NCBI GenBank assembly: GCA_001839685.1
Contig: MLAK01000596.1
Coordinates: 25,583 to 89,582 of the forward strand
Source: Tritrichomonas foetus
Taxonomy: Eukaryota > Parabasalia > Tritrichomonadida > Tritrichomonadidae
Direction: 5' to 3'
Length of the DNA stretch: 64,000 nt
Shown here: one piece after another, positions 18,887 through 29,200 of the stretch
How positions within the stretch are numbered: the stretch's first letter is position 1
Layout of the letters: each line of letters begins with the position of its first letter
Program-made: the position numbers and the translations under genes
Notes under the pieces: model-generated
Seen by the model: the letters and a program-made list of their open reading frames with translations, nothing else
Database searches by the model: none
Told to the model about the DNA's origin: nothing

Positions 18887-20178
18887 TTTTGTCTATTTTG
18901 TGATTTTCTCAACTTTTTTGACAAGAAACTTTACTTCACTTAATTTTGAGAGAATGTGATCGAAGCTTTTTATCATCACATGTCATTTAACTGACATGGA
19001 AAAAAAAATCGTTCTTTCGGCTTGATATTCAAATTAAATATGCAATAATTGAATATACCTCATGAAGTGGACGTGTATTCATTTATTTGGGATCACAGAG
19101 AAAAATAAAGCCAAAATATGTAAAATGGCAAAAAAATAAAAATATGAATACATCGATTTAAAACAAATAAATAACTTTAATAATGAAGCATTATTTTTTC
19201 AATATTTTTTTATAATTGGAATAATAATATTTTTAAAAAATAAATTTAGAAAAAGAAGATATTTGTATTTTAAAATATTGAGAAAAATGTTTGTTTTTCT
19301 CTTGAAATTTCTTACAGGTATTTTTTAGATTTATTTACTATATTCTCGACCAGATTGTGTGCTGAATATGCTGGAGAAATCATGGGATAAATACTTAAGT
19401 TATTGAGATTTGAAATCGACCATATAAATTCTCAAAACAGTTTAACGTACAAAAAATGTTAGAATAGCAAAACAATCTCGAAAAAGTCAGACCAATACAT
19501 CAACAACAAAAAACTCTTACTCAACAAAATTCAATAGAATGCGAAAACAGAAAACCATAAATGTGCTAAAAATAGACATCAATGAGCTAAATAATAGATC
19601 TCATAAAGCAAAAATATTCAAAATACTCTATTGAATGAGTTTAAGACTCTTAGTAACACAAAACCCAATGCTAGGAGATATTCAATGAATTAAAATTCAT
19701 TTGTCCTGTTGATATTTCTCATTTATTCAAGATCAGATTTTGACTTAAGGTCAATTTTCACTATCACAAAGAAATATTTATCGTCAAATTCAATTTATTG
19801 AGAACGAAAATTTGCATCAATGATCATTAATTTTGAGAACATTGAAAAGAATTTTCAATGGTTTATTTTTACATATTATTATTTTGTTTTCTTATTATCT
19901 TCATATTTCATGTAACTAATTCTATTTTTCTTTTTTAATATTTATATTCAGATAATTCTTCTAATTTATGAAGGTTTTCGTAAGTAACACACACTGTCAG
20001 CTACTCTTGTTATTTTTAAAAAGAAATTTCTATGATTGTTTTTGTTAAGCTAATTTGATCATACTTCCTCATTCATTAACATGAGTGTGTGGGAATGATG
20101 AAGTGATAATATTGTTATAAAAATAAAAATAATGAGTTAAAAATATAATGAAAATCATAAAAACATTTATTAATCGTT
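18887..20178. other. 1.3-kb AT-rich spacer with small palindromes
   Basis: No gene was found. It has a palindrome AATGAATT-aa-AATTCATT at 19684-19701, enclosed by weaker complementary flanks, and TGACTTAAGGTCA near 19740. Homopolymer and TA-rich stretches dominate. No coding signal was seen on either strand. Confidence 0.5.
18899..18903 (-). promoter_or_regulatory. Initiator-like TCACA
   Basis: The putative +1 A is at 18901, 15 nt before the VPS8 ATG. Confidence 0.5.
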
Positions 20179-20520
20179 TCATTTTCGAATCGGAAAGACA
20201 GGTGCGTTATTCTTCGTTAAGAAAATGCGAACATCAAACCCAAATTCTGTTTTGTCATGCCTTTTATATGATGTTTTCGTTTCTTTGGTAAAGTCGAGAG
20301 GAATCGAAAATATTGCTTTCTCTGTATTTCTCTTTTTCTTGCTTAAGTGTATATTCGATAAGTCTGGATCATTTCTCGGATCGATGTGATAAAAGCGATA
20401 TTGGTCAATAATTGTGCTATCATGCATGGAAACAGGATGATAAGTTTCTCGCTCGACTTCAATATTTTTCTCTTGTCGCCATTGCCTGATCTGTGAAAGC
20501 TCCTGTAAACTTCTGTTCAT
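20179..20520 (-). CDS. Small basic protein, unrecognised
   Basis: The frame has 113 codons and starts with ATG at 20520. The protein is charged, rich in Arg, Lys and His, and has no transmembrane segment or signal peptide. It starts with a short helix-prone stretch (LQELSQIRQWRQEK), and the C-terminal third (KAIFSIPLDFTKETK, then FGFDVRIFLTKNNAPVFPIRK region) looks folded and beta-rich. I do not recognise a family. Codon use is like the neighbouring genes, and the frame is complete with its own promoter region of 172 bp after the B56-like gene. That region contains a near-perfect E2F recognition sequence 28-41 bp before the ATG. The only other such core I noticed upstream of a gene here precedes centromeric histone H3, so a cell-cycle or chromosome role is a guess from association. 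Confidence 0.6.
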   Translation of the reverse strand: MNRSLQELSQIRQWRQEKNIEVERETYHPVSMHDSTIIDQYRFYHIDPRNDPDLSNIHLSKKKRNTEKAIFSIPLDFTKETKTSYKRHDKTEFGFDVRIFLTKNNAPVFPIRK

Positions 20521-20547
20521 TACAAAATGTCCCAGAAGAATTTATTA

Positions 20548-20561
20548 TTTGGCGGGAAAAA
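20548..20561. promoter_or_regulatory. E2F-like site TTTGGCGGGAAAAA
   Basis: This matches the classical E2F/DP element TTTSSCGC on the minus strand (TTTCCCGCCAAA) and lies 28-41 bp upstream of the ATG at 20520. It is GC-rich against an AT-rich background. Binding is inferred from the consensus only. Confidence 0.5.
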
Positions 20562-20692
20562 GACGATACATTCTCAAAAAAATGACACAGAAAAATTACG
20601 ATCAATTTTTTGATATGTTAAATGGTCATAGAAGATTTTTCACAAAAGTAAATATAAGAATATCAGAAGTTAAAGACAGAATACAAACAAGT

Positions 20693-22075
20693 TTATTTCT
20701 TAACAATTCGCTTAGTTCTTTGTATATTAATATTGAAATCTGAATTTGGATAATTTTTTTTTGCAACATCTTTTAAGGCACTCCAAGTGTCTTTTGGTAG
20801 AGATTTTGGTGGGTGTTTTTGTGCCTCACTTGGGAAAAGTTCTCTGACTGTTTTTGCTTTATCTCTCACTTTTGAATTCCAGTGATTTTTTATTGTATCA
20901 TCGAGAAGATAGATCAAAACTTTGTGGTCAAATCCTTCAGTTCTAGAAATTGTTTGTGAGATGAAATTCAATCCTTCCATTGCAATTTGCCATTGAATCG
21001 AGCTGGACCTCCAAGAGAACCTTTGCCAAATGTATTCTTCAGGTGGCGGCCCATGAACGCATATTGCAGTCGCTTCCTTCATAAAAAGAACTGATTTTTG
21101 GGGATCATTTCGTGGCCAATGATTCAGAAGGAAGCGCCGGTTTTGATGCGCATATTCTTCGTTTTGGTTATGAAGAGCCTTTAGTGCCTCAAGAAGCGGC
21201 TGACAGAATGTTTGATAATGAGGTGCAAAATGCAGTAATTGAAATGTGATTTGAAGTTCTTCGAAAATGGTAATTCCATCTTTTAAGCGAGGTCCGCTTA
21301 TTGCTGATGCTATAGATAAGATATTATCAGTGTCATCAAATGAAGTTGTCACGAAGAAATCATCGAAAAGTGGAGGTGGTGCTTTATACACAGATAAAAG
21401 ATGAACAGCAAGCTCGATTAATGTGTTAGTTCCATGTGGTGGCGGTGGAATCAAAGTTAATGCTAAATAATGAATCAAATGTGGAAAGTGAATTGAATCT
21501 ACACTTTTCAGACAATCGCGCGCACCATTTCTATCCTCTGTTGATGCTGATGTTAGCCTGCGCATGAGTGCATGCAAGAGTTCACTTGTAAATGGTGGCT
21601 TTCTTGGCAGAATCATATTGAATATTTTATATCCAACTTTAATGTCTGGATCGTGGTCACGAGGATGAAAATAGATTTGCCTGTAACTTTTTGTGATGAC
21701 AGAAAAAGGTGGAGGAACTGAAAAAACTGCTGTTAGTACTTTTATAATTAATTTCATTTGATTAATGGTAACTTCAGGTGCTTTGATAAAAAGTATAGCA
21801 GAATTCAAAAGCATTGCGCGTCTATCGTGATCTGTTTGGTCTAACTCTAAAACACGATTTAAAGTGGTTATCAATCTTTCTTCATTTGTCTGTGGCTTTT
21901 GGGTTGAATTTTTAGACTGGGTTTTGACTGTGCCTTTGGATTGATTTGGACGCTTTTCGGATAGTGACGATGGTGGTGGTGATAATCGGCCAGTAGATCT
22001 GTTCGCTTTTAATGTCTTTGTAAGTGGTGTTATATTGTCGATTGAGTTTGTCGGCGACAGTCGACTCTTCGACAT
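20693..22075 (-). CDS. Divergent PP2A B56 (B')-type regulatory subunit
   Basis: The protein has 460 residues from the ATG at 22075 (the frame extends one TTG codon further). B56 subunits are HEAT-like solenoids that select PP2A substrates. The first 65 residues are Ser/Pro/Lys-rich and disordered. The core follows B56 order: EDRNGARDCLKSV corresponds to the eRdfLKt.lhr helix, LLHFAPHYQTFCQPLLEALKALH to the L.lLplH block, and NRRFLLNHWPRNDPQKSVLFMKE to the conserved llkfWPkt...KevmFLneleeil block. A helix equivalent to the 'ssphfqvaeraL' repeat follows (SSSIQWQIAMEGLNFIS). It contains many PPP runs not usual in the family. It is clearly diverged, so substrate-motif (LxxIxE) binding cannot be assumed. 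Confidence 0.7.
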   Translation of the reverse strand: MSKSRLSPTNSIDNITPLTKTLKANRSTGRLSPPPSSLSEKRPNQSKGTVKTQSKNSTQKPQTNEERLITTLNRVLELDQTDHDRRAMLLNSAILFIKAPEVTINQMKLIIKVLTAVFSVPPPFSVITKSYRQIYFHPRDHDPDIKVGYKIFNMILPRKPPFTSELLHALMRRLTSASTEDRNGARDCLKSVDSIHFPHLIHYLALTLIPPPPHGTNTLIELAVHLLSVYKAPPPLFDDFFVTTSFDDTDNILSIASAISGPRLKDGITIFEELQITFQLLHFAPHYQTFCQPLLEALKALHNQNEEYAHQNRRFLLNHWPRNDPQKSVLFMKEATAICVHGPPPEEYIWQRFSWRSSSIQWQIAMEGLNFISQTISRTEGFDHKVLIYLLDDTIKNHWNSKVRDKAKTVRELFPSEAQKHPPKSLPKDTWSALKDVAKKNYPNSDFNINIQRTKRIVKK

Positions 22076-22558
22076 CAAATCGGGAACTTTAAAAAAATAA
22101 AGTATTTAAAAAGTTTGATTTTAAGTTTTGCTATCATTAAAGTCATATCTTACGCAGCTGATGGAATAAATCATTATTGAGATACAATATGTTAAATACC
22201 ATGCAAGAGATCAATGATCGATAAAGAACATTATGATAAGCAGCTCACCTTTCAAATGATCAACTTTGATGTTTCCACTCTCATGAATAAAATTATCTGT
22301 TTTTATAGATAGAAATATTAGAATTAATGTGGATTCTTGATTCATCATATCTAGTCAGTAATCCATTCATTCAAAATGATAGAAATCACAAATATTCACT
22401 CAACCTTTAAAACTATTTTCAAAGAGCGAATCAATCCAAAAACTAGGTTTAATAATAAACACTAAAAATAAAATATCAGGCAAGGAAATAATAATGTTTG
22501 TGCTTTAAACAGAGTTTTTATTGATTTTATAAGCTATTTTCTATAAGTAGAGATAAAT
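22076..22558. other. AT-rich spacer
   Basis: This lies between two minus-strand genes. No coding, repeat or structural signal was noticed. Confidence 0.5.
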
Positions 22559-23536
22559 TTAAATTCTATCTGACACTTGACCAATGTGAACTTCGTTTGC
22601 TTTCCACACAGGTTTTGATCCAGTTTCATTAATAGTTAAAAGAACAAGAAAGTCTGATTTCTTAATGTCATCTGGACCACCAGCAATAACTGTTCCTCCC
22701 TTTGAAACAATATATTCTGTGTGGTCAGCAGAAAATCGAATAGTAACAATTGGTTTGTGTGCCTTGAAATCATAATCCAAGATTTCAACATTAGAGACGG
22801 ATAACAAGCGAGACTTAATCACGTATCCATTCAACACATAGTTAGCAATTTGTAGTTGTCTTTCTTGAACGATAGATGTTTCTGCCACTTTTTGTAAGGA
22901 ATTTGTCATTCCGCGAATGTAGTAGCTAGCTAAACAAGGAAGATACGATTCTTCAAGCCACTTTGAAAAAGTTGCTTCATCGTAAGAAGGGAAATAACGC
23001 TGTATGGCCATTAGAACGAGACACTCTTTTGTTGGCTCAGTTAATTGGAATCTTGCTGGTAAAGAAAATATGAGGCTGCCTAATTTGTACAATGAACGAA
23101 CTAAGAAACTTTTTGAAAGCTCAGCTTTGTAAGATAAATTTTTCGCGCCTTCGACAATATTTTCGATTGGGTTGTTTTGACGGACAACCAATTCACCATT
23201 TCCTTTCATTTTGGTAATGCGGGCGGCTGGGAAAGGGCATGGAGTAAGTTCGAAATCTTTCTTTGGATAATATTTTGAAAGCGGGATTGTAACAGGAAGT
23301 GTTGCTGTTCTGAATAATGAATTCGACATTTTGAGTGCTGTGGTTAAATAAAATCCTGTTTCGCGAGCTGTAAGACTGACTAAACGGACTGCGGGATCAG
23401 ATTTGATTGCTGTCACCCAAGTTTGAACTTCGGGATCTTCGCTTAAATTCTGTGCAAGTGTATCACCAAGTGTATCAAACATGCTGACATGTCGAGATCC
23501 GAATTGAAGCTTCGGGCGATAAGGAATCAGAGTCAT
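22559..23536 (-). CDS. TIM44: Tim44-like hydrogenosomal import motor subunit
   Basis: The protein has 325 residues from the ATG at 23536. The frame also has an ATG 20 codons upstream (23596), but TCATT, the initiator pattern, lies 11 nt before 23536 and would fall inside the longer version. Tim44 tethers mtHsp70 to the inner-membrane translocon; in trichomonads the organelle is the hydrogenosome. The C-terminal Tim44 domain is readable: YDEATFSKWLEESYLPCLASYY, then SRLLSVSNVEILDYDF, then PIVTIRFSADHTEYIVSKGG and a VIAGGPDD turn, as in the family's l.i..vei and vtF..q......k.g.vveG pattern. The start MTLIPYRPKLQFGSRHVS is basic and could serve as a targeting sequence. It could be another Tim44-fold protein (mL45 type), but trichomonads lack a hydrogenosomal ribosome. 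Confidence 0.75.
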   Translation of the reverse strand: MTLIPYRPKLQFGSRHVSMFDTLGDTLAQNLSEDPEVQTWVTAIKSDPAVRLVSLTARETGFYLTTALKMSNSLFRTATLPVTIPLSKYYPKKDFELTPCPFPAARITKMKGNGELVVRQNNPIENIVEGAKNLSYKAELSKSFLVRSLYKLGSLIFSLPARFQLTEPTKECLVLMAIQRYFPSYDEATFSKWLEESYLPCLASYYIRGMTNSLQKVAETSIVQERQLQIANYVLNGYVIKSRLLSVSNVEILDYDFKAHKPIVTIRFSADHTEYIVSKGGTVIAGGPDDIKKSDFLVLLTINETGSKPVWKANEVHIGQVSDRI

Positions 23537-24420
23537 TGGCCAGAAATGATAATTTGCTTGAAATACTATGGATATTATAGAGGGGTAAAATGGCATTTTA
23601 GTTATTGGAGATTACAATATTTTGAATTAATATTTGGCTGAACATTGAAACACTTCACATTTTCGTCAAAAGTCAAATAATACTTCTCACATTCGAATTA
23701 TATTTCATTAGATATAAGTATCCTTGTGATTCATGAATTGGTTGAATTGAAATGTTATTGAATTTCAGATTCCCAAAAAATTTATCATAATTGGTGTACA
23801 CCGTACACGAAGTATGCATGAAATACAATCAAATTTGTAAAAATAATAGAAATATAAGCACAATTTTGAGATAATATAAAGTTCATTCAAATCTTCACTG
23901 ATAAATTTCTTTTGAGTAAGTTGGTCATGTAATACCGAATTAATATGAAATTATATTCATTCAAATTCTTGTGAAATGGTATTATATTATTTATTCTATT
24001 ATGATTATTCTCTGATAAAATTTCCAAAATATTCCAAGGTTCTATACTAAATAAGAAATAATTGAGCACATATTGGTATTCTTAAAATATTGGATGTTGT
24101 AATATATATGGATTTATTTTCATTATTTCGAACAAATCAAAAAAAAAATCGTGATTTTTCCATCCGCTGAGATATATTCTAATAATCATTTTAATATCGC
24201 ATGTGTAGTTATTCTTTAATCATATTGCGAATTCAATAATGAATCCCAAAAAAATGGTGTGTCATTATTTTTATCAGAAAATTGAGAGGGTAAATTACAA
24301 ATTTTTATTCAATTGGCAAATGCATTTGAGTACTTTTTGATAGGAAAGAGTGTGTCATTATGCTTTGAATTTTTCAATTGTGATACAAATAAATTAATCA
24401 TTTTTTACAAAGTCTCAATC
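23537..24420. other. AT-rich spacer between divergent genes
   Basis: It contains the Tim44 initiator and no recognisable gene. The upstream part of the TTG-initiated frame from 24313 is low-complexity. Confidence 0.5.
23545..23549 (-). promoter_or_regulatory. Initiator-like TCATT deciding the Tim44 start
   Basis: The putative +1 A is at 23547, 11 nt before the ATG at 23536. This argues that the upstream in-frame ATG at 23596 is not used. Confidence 0.55.
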
Positions 24421-24741
24421 ATGGGAAGACATAAAAAGAATGAAATTATGGGTGATGAAATGAAAAGGTCAGTAGCAAATGAAAAAGATATTGCTCGTAT
24501 CTTACTCGGAGACTTTAAGCCAGAAGGTAGCCGCGGACTCCAACTTTTGAGAATGGTGGCCCCGAAAGATATAACAAGAGAATCACTCATAGCATTGTGC
24601 AAATCACTTTCTTTCTTTTCTCACATAAGACTTGAAAGGAATTATACCCGCAGGAGAGATTTATTAATTAAATGGTGTGATGATAATTATGATTCATTAC
24701 TTCCTTTTTTTGAACAGCTTGAATTCACATTTACCGAATAA
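24421..24741 (+). CDS. Short helical protein, unrecognised (106 residues)
   Basis: The ATG at 24421 gives MGRHKKNEIMGDEM and a helical body ending RRRDLLIKWCDDNYDSLLPFFEQLEF. The longer open frame reaches back to 24313 but starts with TTG. There is no signal peptide or membrane segment. The clustered basic N-terminus and the amphipathic helices would suit a protein- or nucleic-acid-binding module. The R(R/K)xxLIxWxxxNYxxxxPFF pattern resembles small trichomonad-specific repeat families as I remember them, but I cannot name one. It could be a truncated copy of a larger protein. No initiator motif is close to the ATG, which lowers confidence that it is expressed. Confidence 0.45.
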   Translation: MGRHKKNEIMGDEMKRSVANEKDIARILLGDFKPEGSRGLQLLRMVAPKDITRESLIALCKSLSFFSHIRLERNYTRRRDLLIKWCDDNYDSLLPFFEQLEFTFTE

Positions 24742-25381
24742 GGTAAAAAAAGCTATGGTATTTTATTGTGTTAATAAAAAAATGCTTCATGCAATATTTT
24801 TTTTCTATTTTCTTGAATGGCACCAAAAGATGAAAGTTTTAAAACAACTAGAAGCCATAATGGATAATCGTTTTTATTGTAGATGATACAATAAAATCTG
24901 ATCTCATGCATTCATAATGATGCTTGCCATATGAATCTGAAAATGAATATGATATTTCGTGATTCTCTTCTAATTTCAATCATTTAATGTAATTGTATCA
25001 TTTATAATGTTATTTCATAACAAGATTAAATCATTTTAATATGATACTACAACTTGTAATATTATTTTTCATATTATTTCCTTGCAAGGAAAAGAATTTC
25101 ACAATTTGATGACAAAATTATTTATCTAAATGATATTTCGTAACAATACAGCGTGATAAAAAGTATGATATTCTCAATCTTTATTTTTGAATTTATGATA
25201 TTAAAAAATAGTCTTAGTTCATAGTAAACATAGTAAAACAAGAAATGGTGACAAAATGTATTAAAACTTTTTATGTGATTATATGGTCGGATTTTCCAAA
25301 GTTGGTAAGAATCAAGTTTTGACCTTTAAATGGACATGTGATATAAAATGTCAGACTTGTTCAAGATTTTTCACAAAGAAA
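24742..25381. other. AT-rich spacer
   Basis: No gene or repeat was recognised. It ends with the initiator of the exosome gene. Confidence 0.5.
25371..25375 (+). promoter_or_regulatory. Initiator-like TCACA deciding the exosome subunit start
   Basis: The putative +1 A is at 25373, 9 nt before the ATG at 25382. The context is TTTTTCACAAAGAAA, so the in-frame ATG at 25283 is unlikely to be used. Confidence 0.55.
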
Positions 25382-25990
25382 ATGAATTTAGGATTAAGAC
25401 TTGGCGACATTAAAGGTGCTGCTGGCTCCTCATATGTTGAACTAAACGGTACAAAAGTTTTTAGCGCAGTTTACGGACCTATGGAGCCAGATATGCAACA
25501 ACAAGATTCAGCAGTTTCCGGAATAATCGAATGCTTCATCGAAGACGCATTTCAAGCAGACGACAAATTCCTTGAAGGACTTCAACATAAATTCCATCAC
25601 ACTTTTTCGGCAGCCATCCATCACGAGACATATTTCAAAACGCTAATCAGACTCTCCTTCACAATCGTAACGCGTGGACCGTCACTTGCGGATGCAATTG
25701 CGCTTGCCGGATCCATGGCTTTGGTCGACGCCGGCATCGAAATGAACGATTTCGTCGTATCCTGTACAGTTGGCCTTGTTAATGGTGAATATGTTCCATT
25801 TTCACCTAGTGAATGTTCCGTTCGTGTTGCAATTTTGCCATCGAACGATGAAATCGTGGAAACAGAAGTCATTGGAAAAATCGATCCATCAAATGTTTTG
25901 AAGGCTGTGAATTCTGCAATTGATGGATGTAAGGAGCTTAGAAATTCTGTTCAGAAATTTATGAACGAATCTGTTTTGAATTTAGCATAA
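25382..25990 (+). CDS. Exosome core subunit, RNase PH-like (Rrp41/Rrp46/Mtr3 group)
   Basis: The protein has 202 residues from the ATG at 25382. The frame continues up to an ATG at 25283, but those 33 residues have no counterpart in the family. It is one of the six RNase PH-fold subunits that form the ring of the RNA exosome, which degrades and trims RNA 3'-to-5'. Signatures in order: RLGDIKGAAGSSYVELNGTKV, where family members have R.g.i..a.GSa.ve.G.TkV; AVYGPMEP, the VyGP motif; SLADAIALAGSMALVDAGIEMNDFV, the family's l.aaiNAa.lALvDAgi.m.d.v helix; and VGLVNGEY. Phosphorolytic residues are not conserved, as expected in eukaryotic rings. Which of the paralogues it is cannot be decided by eye; it is short for all of them. 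Confidence 0.8.
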   Translation: MNLGLRLGDIKGAAGSSYVELNGTKVFSAVYGPMEPDMQQQDSAVSGIIECFIEDAFQADDKFLEGLQHKFHHTFSAAIHHETYFKTLIRLSFTIVTRGPSLADAIALAGSMALVDAGIEMNDFVVSCTVGLVNGEYVPFSPSECSVRVAILPSNDEIVETEVIGKIDPSNVLKAVNSAIDGCKELRNSVQKFMNESVLNLA

Positions 25991-26058
25991 AAATCTATTT
26001 TATTTTTGTTTAAACTTCATATTTAAATACATATTTATAATTTATTATTCATTATTTG

Positions 26059-26068
26059 AACCGCGGTT
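26059..26068. repeat. Palindrome AACCGCGGTT
   Basis: A perfect 10-bp GC-centred palindrome in the 220-bp spacer between two convergent genes (exosome subunit and CARMIL-like protein). Function unknown. Confidence 0.5.
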
Positions 26069-26210
26069 TGTTTTAGTTATTTTAATCATTTCTTTGTTCA
26101 TTTTCTTTTCTTTTTTGTTCTTTTTCTTTTCATATCATTAAAGTATTTGTATGTTTAGGTGAAAATGAAGAAATAATTCGACATATATAGAAATAAAAAC
26201 AAGTTTATTA

Positions 26211-29200
26211 TTAATCTGGAGGTGGTTCAATGTCATCAGAATCATCTTTGATTGACAATTTCACACTTGTATCTATTTTTCCAAAGAAAGAACTGGTTAA
26301 TCTCCCCCAATTTTGTTTGTATTGTTTAGTTGAATCTTCTTCCTCTTCTTCACTGTCAGTTTCCACTTCTTTCGATGCTCTTGTATACAAGCTTGGTTTT
26401 TTTAATGCATTTGTATCGAAATTCGGTGCATCTTTCGTCATTTCATCATCTTCTATATCTTGTTCATTTGTGGTTTCAGATATTTCTTCATCATCATCGT
26501 CTGAAATGAGCAATTCTTCAGTTGTCATATCTCTTGCTAAAGTTTGGGGTGAAGGAAGTAAAAACAGGTTTCTGATTTGTGAAATGTCAACAGGCACCTG
26601 ATTATCATCTTCATCTGGCACTTGAACTTCTTTATCTTCACGTGTAATAATTGTTGCCTTCTTTTCATTTTTCATAATCTGAAGCGCTGTTAATTGTGAT
26701 GGAACAATATCATATTCAAATTCATCATATCGTTTCTTAATTGCAAAAGAGTGTAAATTTCCTTGTTTTAGATCTAATGATTGATTATGGTATAAATAAT
26801 CAGTGAAGTTAGAGTATTCTTCCATCCTTCCAACATCTTGAATTCGATAATCGTCAGGAAGACCTAAATAACCATCTTTATCCTCTTCAAGGTATACTAG
26901 CTGTCTTCTAAAGTCTTCACAAATGCCACTATGTGTTCTTAAGGAATGTGAAGGAAGATATTCTTCCATTTTAGAAGTATGTTCAATAATCATTTCTTTG
27001 ATTTCAGGAATTGGTTCAAATGGTAAATCTGCAAATTCACCGGCTTCAGAACGGTTTTTATCGATTGCTTTAATCATTCTAAGCTGCTGGATTCTTAAAT
27101 CATGCTCAACAACACGCTTTGCACTGTCTTTTGCATTTTTGACCAAATTATTCATATCGTCAACTGGGAATGACATTTTCGTTAAATGTTTTTGTTCACA
27201 AACAGCATCAACAAAATTAACAATTGAACTTACAGTGTTCATATTACATCCATCAATTTCAACACCACGAAGCTCTTTATCAACTTTAATTAGTTCAGTA
27301 ACTGCTTTGATTCCACTCAGTTCGATTTTATTATATCGAATGTCGAGTTCTTCTAATGGTGCTAAGTTTGAGGCCATTTCCAGCCATGTCTTTCCGGGGT
27401 CAGCTTTAGAACCAAATAAATCATCAGCGAGACTACTGTCATCTTTGGTTGGATCTCTATCTGTCAAATCACGCCATTTTTCTAGAATACTCATTGTGAT
27501 GTGACCTATTCTCTTTTTCAAATTTGAAGTTGGTTCTTCACAGCGAATTGAACTTCCAACAATTCGAACTAAAGGAAGTAATTCTTTAATTATTTCACGG
27601 AATGATTCTCTAGTCATTTCTTTTCTTGCATCTTCTTTCTTTTTCTCAATGAGGAATGGTGACATTATTCTTTTAAGTTTTTCTCTTAAAACATGTTCAA
27701 ATTTTGGAGAATCTTCAGGACCTAATTGGATCAAATGAGGCATAATCAATTCAAGTGAAGAATCAGCAAAATGTTCTTGAGAATCAATTATTTCATTAAT
27801 TGAAAGTCCGCCGATTGTTTTCCTTAAAAGATAAGAAAGTGCAATTGATACAAGAAGCGGTCTTCCTTTTGGTCCGAGATAATGTTCATCATTTCCCATT
27901 ATTCTTAAAATCTTTAAATGTGGAATTCGAAGTAAATTGCATAATTCCATTTCTATTCCAGGCATTGTGTAATCAAAGTTTTCGGAAAGAGATAACTCCT
28001 TCAAGCAAACCATTTGATGGAAAAGTGGAATCAACAGAACTAAATCTTCTTTTTTCATTCCATTTGAATCAAATGATAATTTTTCCCATCGATCAAGTTG
28101 TCCATTCAGGAATCCACGCATTAAGGATTGAACACCAGAACCATTAATTTTTAGATTGTTCGCTCTAAGAATTAATTTCATATGACCGTGTCGAGAGCTC
28201 ATTGAATCAACAATTCTTGAAACTTGATCTGGTGAAAGTCCAGTATTTGATATGTCTAAAGTATATAATGATTTTTTTTTATCGATGAGTTTGATTAATT
28301 CATCAAAACTACTCTTTGTTATTGGATCATTATATAAATAAAGGCATTCAAGTGGTTGTGAATGTAACATTTTAAGAACGTCTTCGATATCTTCTGGAAC
28401 ATCGCCAATATCTAAAGATTTCAAAGTACTATGTGCAGAAAAATACTCACCAAGTACTTTTTTAGGTCCTTCAATCAGTTGGGAACCTGCAATATGTAAA
28501 TATTTGAGGTTAAATAATTTTGAGCATTCCTTCATTGCAGAAAATAATGACAGTAAATGAGTATCTTTGAACTGGCAAAAATTAAAGTTTAAGTAAATAA
28601 CATCGGTTGGATAATCACGAAAAACTTCGAAAAATGTATGATTGGAATGATCATGACTTGATGAGCCAATACGAAAATCTGTAAAAACGTTTCCACTGAA
28701 ATCAAAATACTCTACACGACAATGACGATTTTGACGAATGCTATTTGCAAGTTCTTTAAGGCCTGTAGTTGCACCGCAATGAGAAAGATGAAGAAACCGA
28801 ACCTCTTGTGATAGAATTAATTGGAAAGAAACTGCTTTAAAAATTTCAGGACGATAAACATGATCACAAACAACACCAAAAACATACTTTACATACATCA
28901 ATGCTCTAAATATAGGAATCATCTCCTTCAGAATTGGCATGTTCGAATCATCTGAGAAATCTAAAGGTAAATAACCAGCATTAAATACACCATTATGGTT
29001 AATTATTTGATAATGGAAGTAACGAACAATTTCATGGTTATATGGAACATTTTCATATGAGCAAAGAGCATCATAAGTGAATTGAAAATTCTGAGCTGGT
29101 GATAAATCAGCATTAAAAGGTGTTGCGAAAGCAGAAGGATCTTCTGCCTCCAACTGGGGTGAAAAATCTTTCGCGTTGGAATAAGCAAGAGATATATTTC

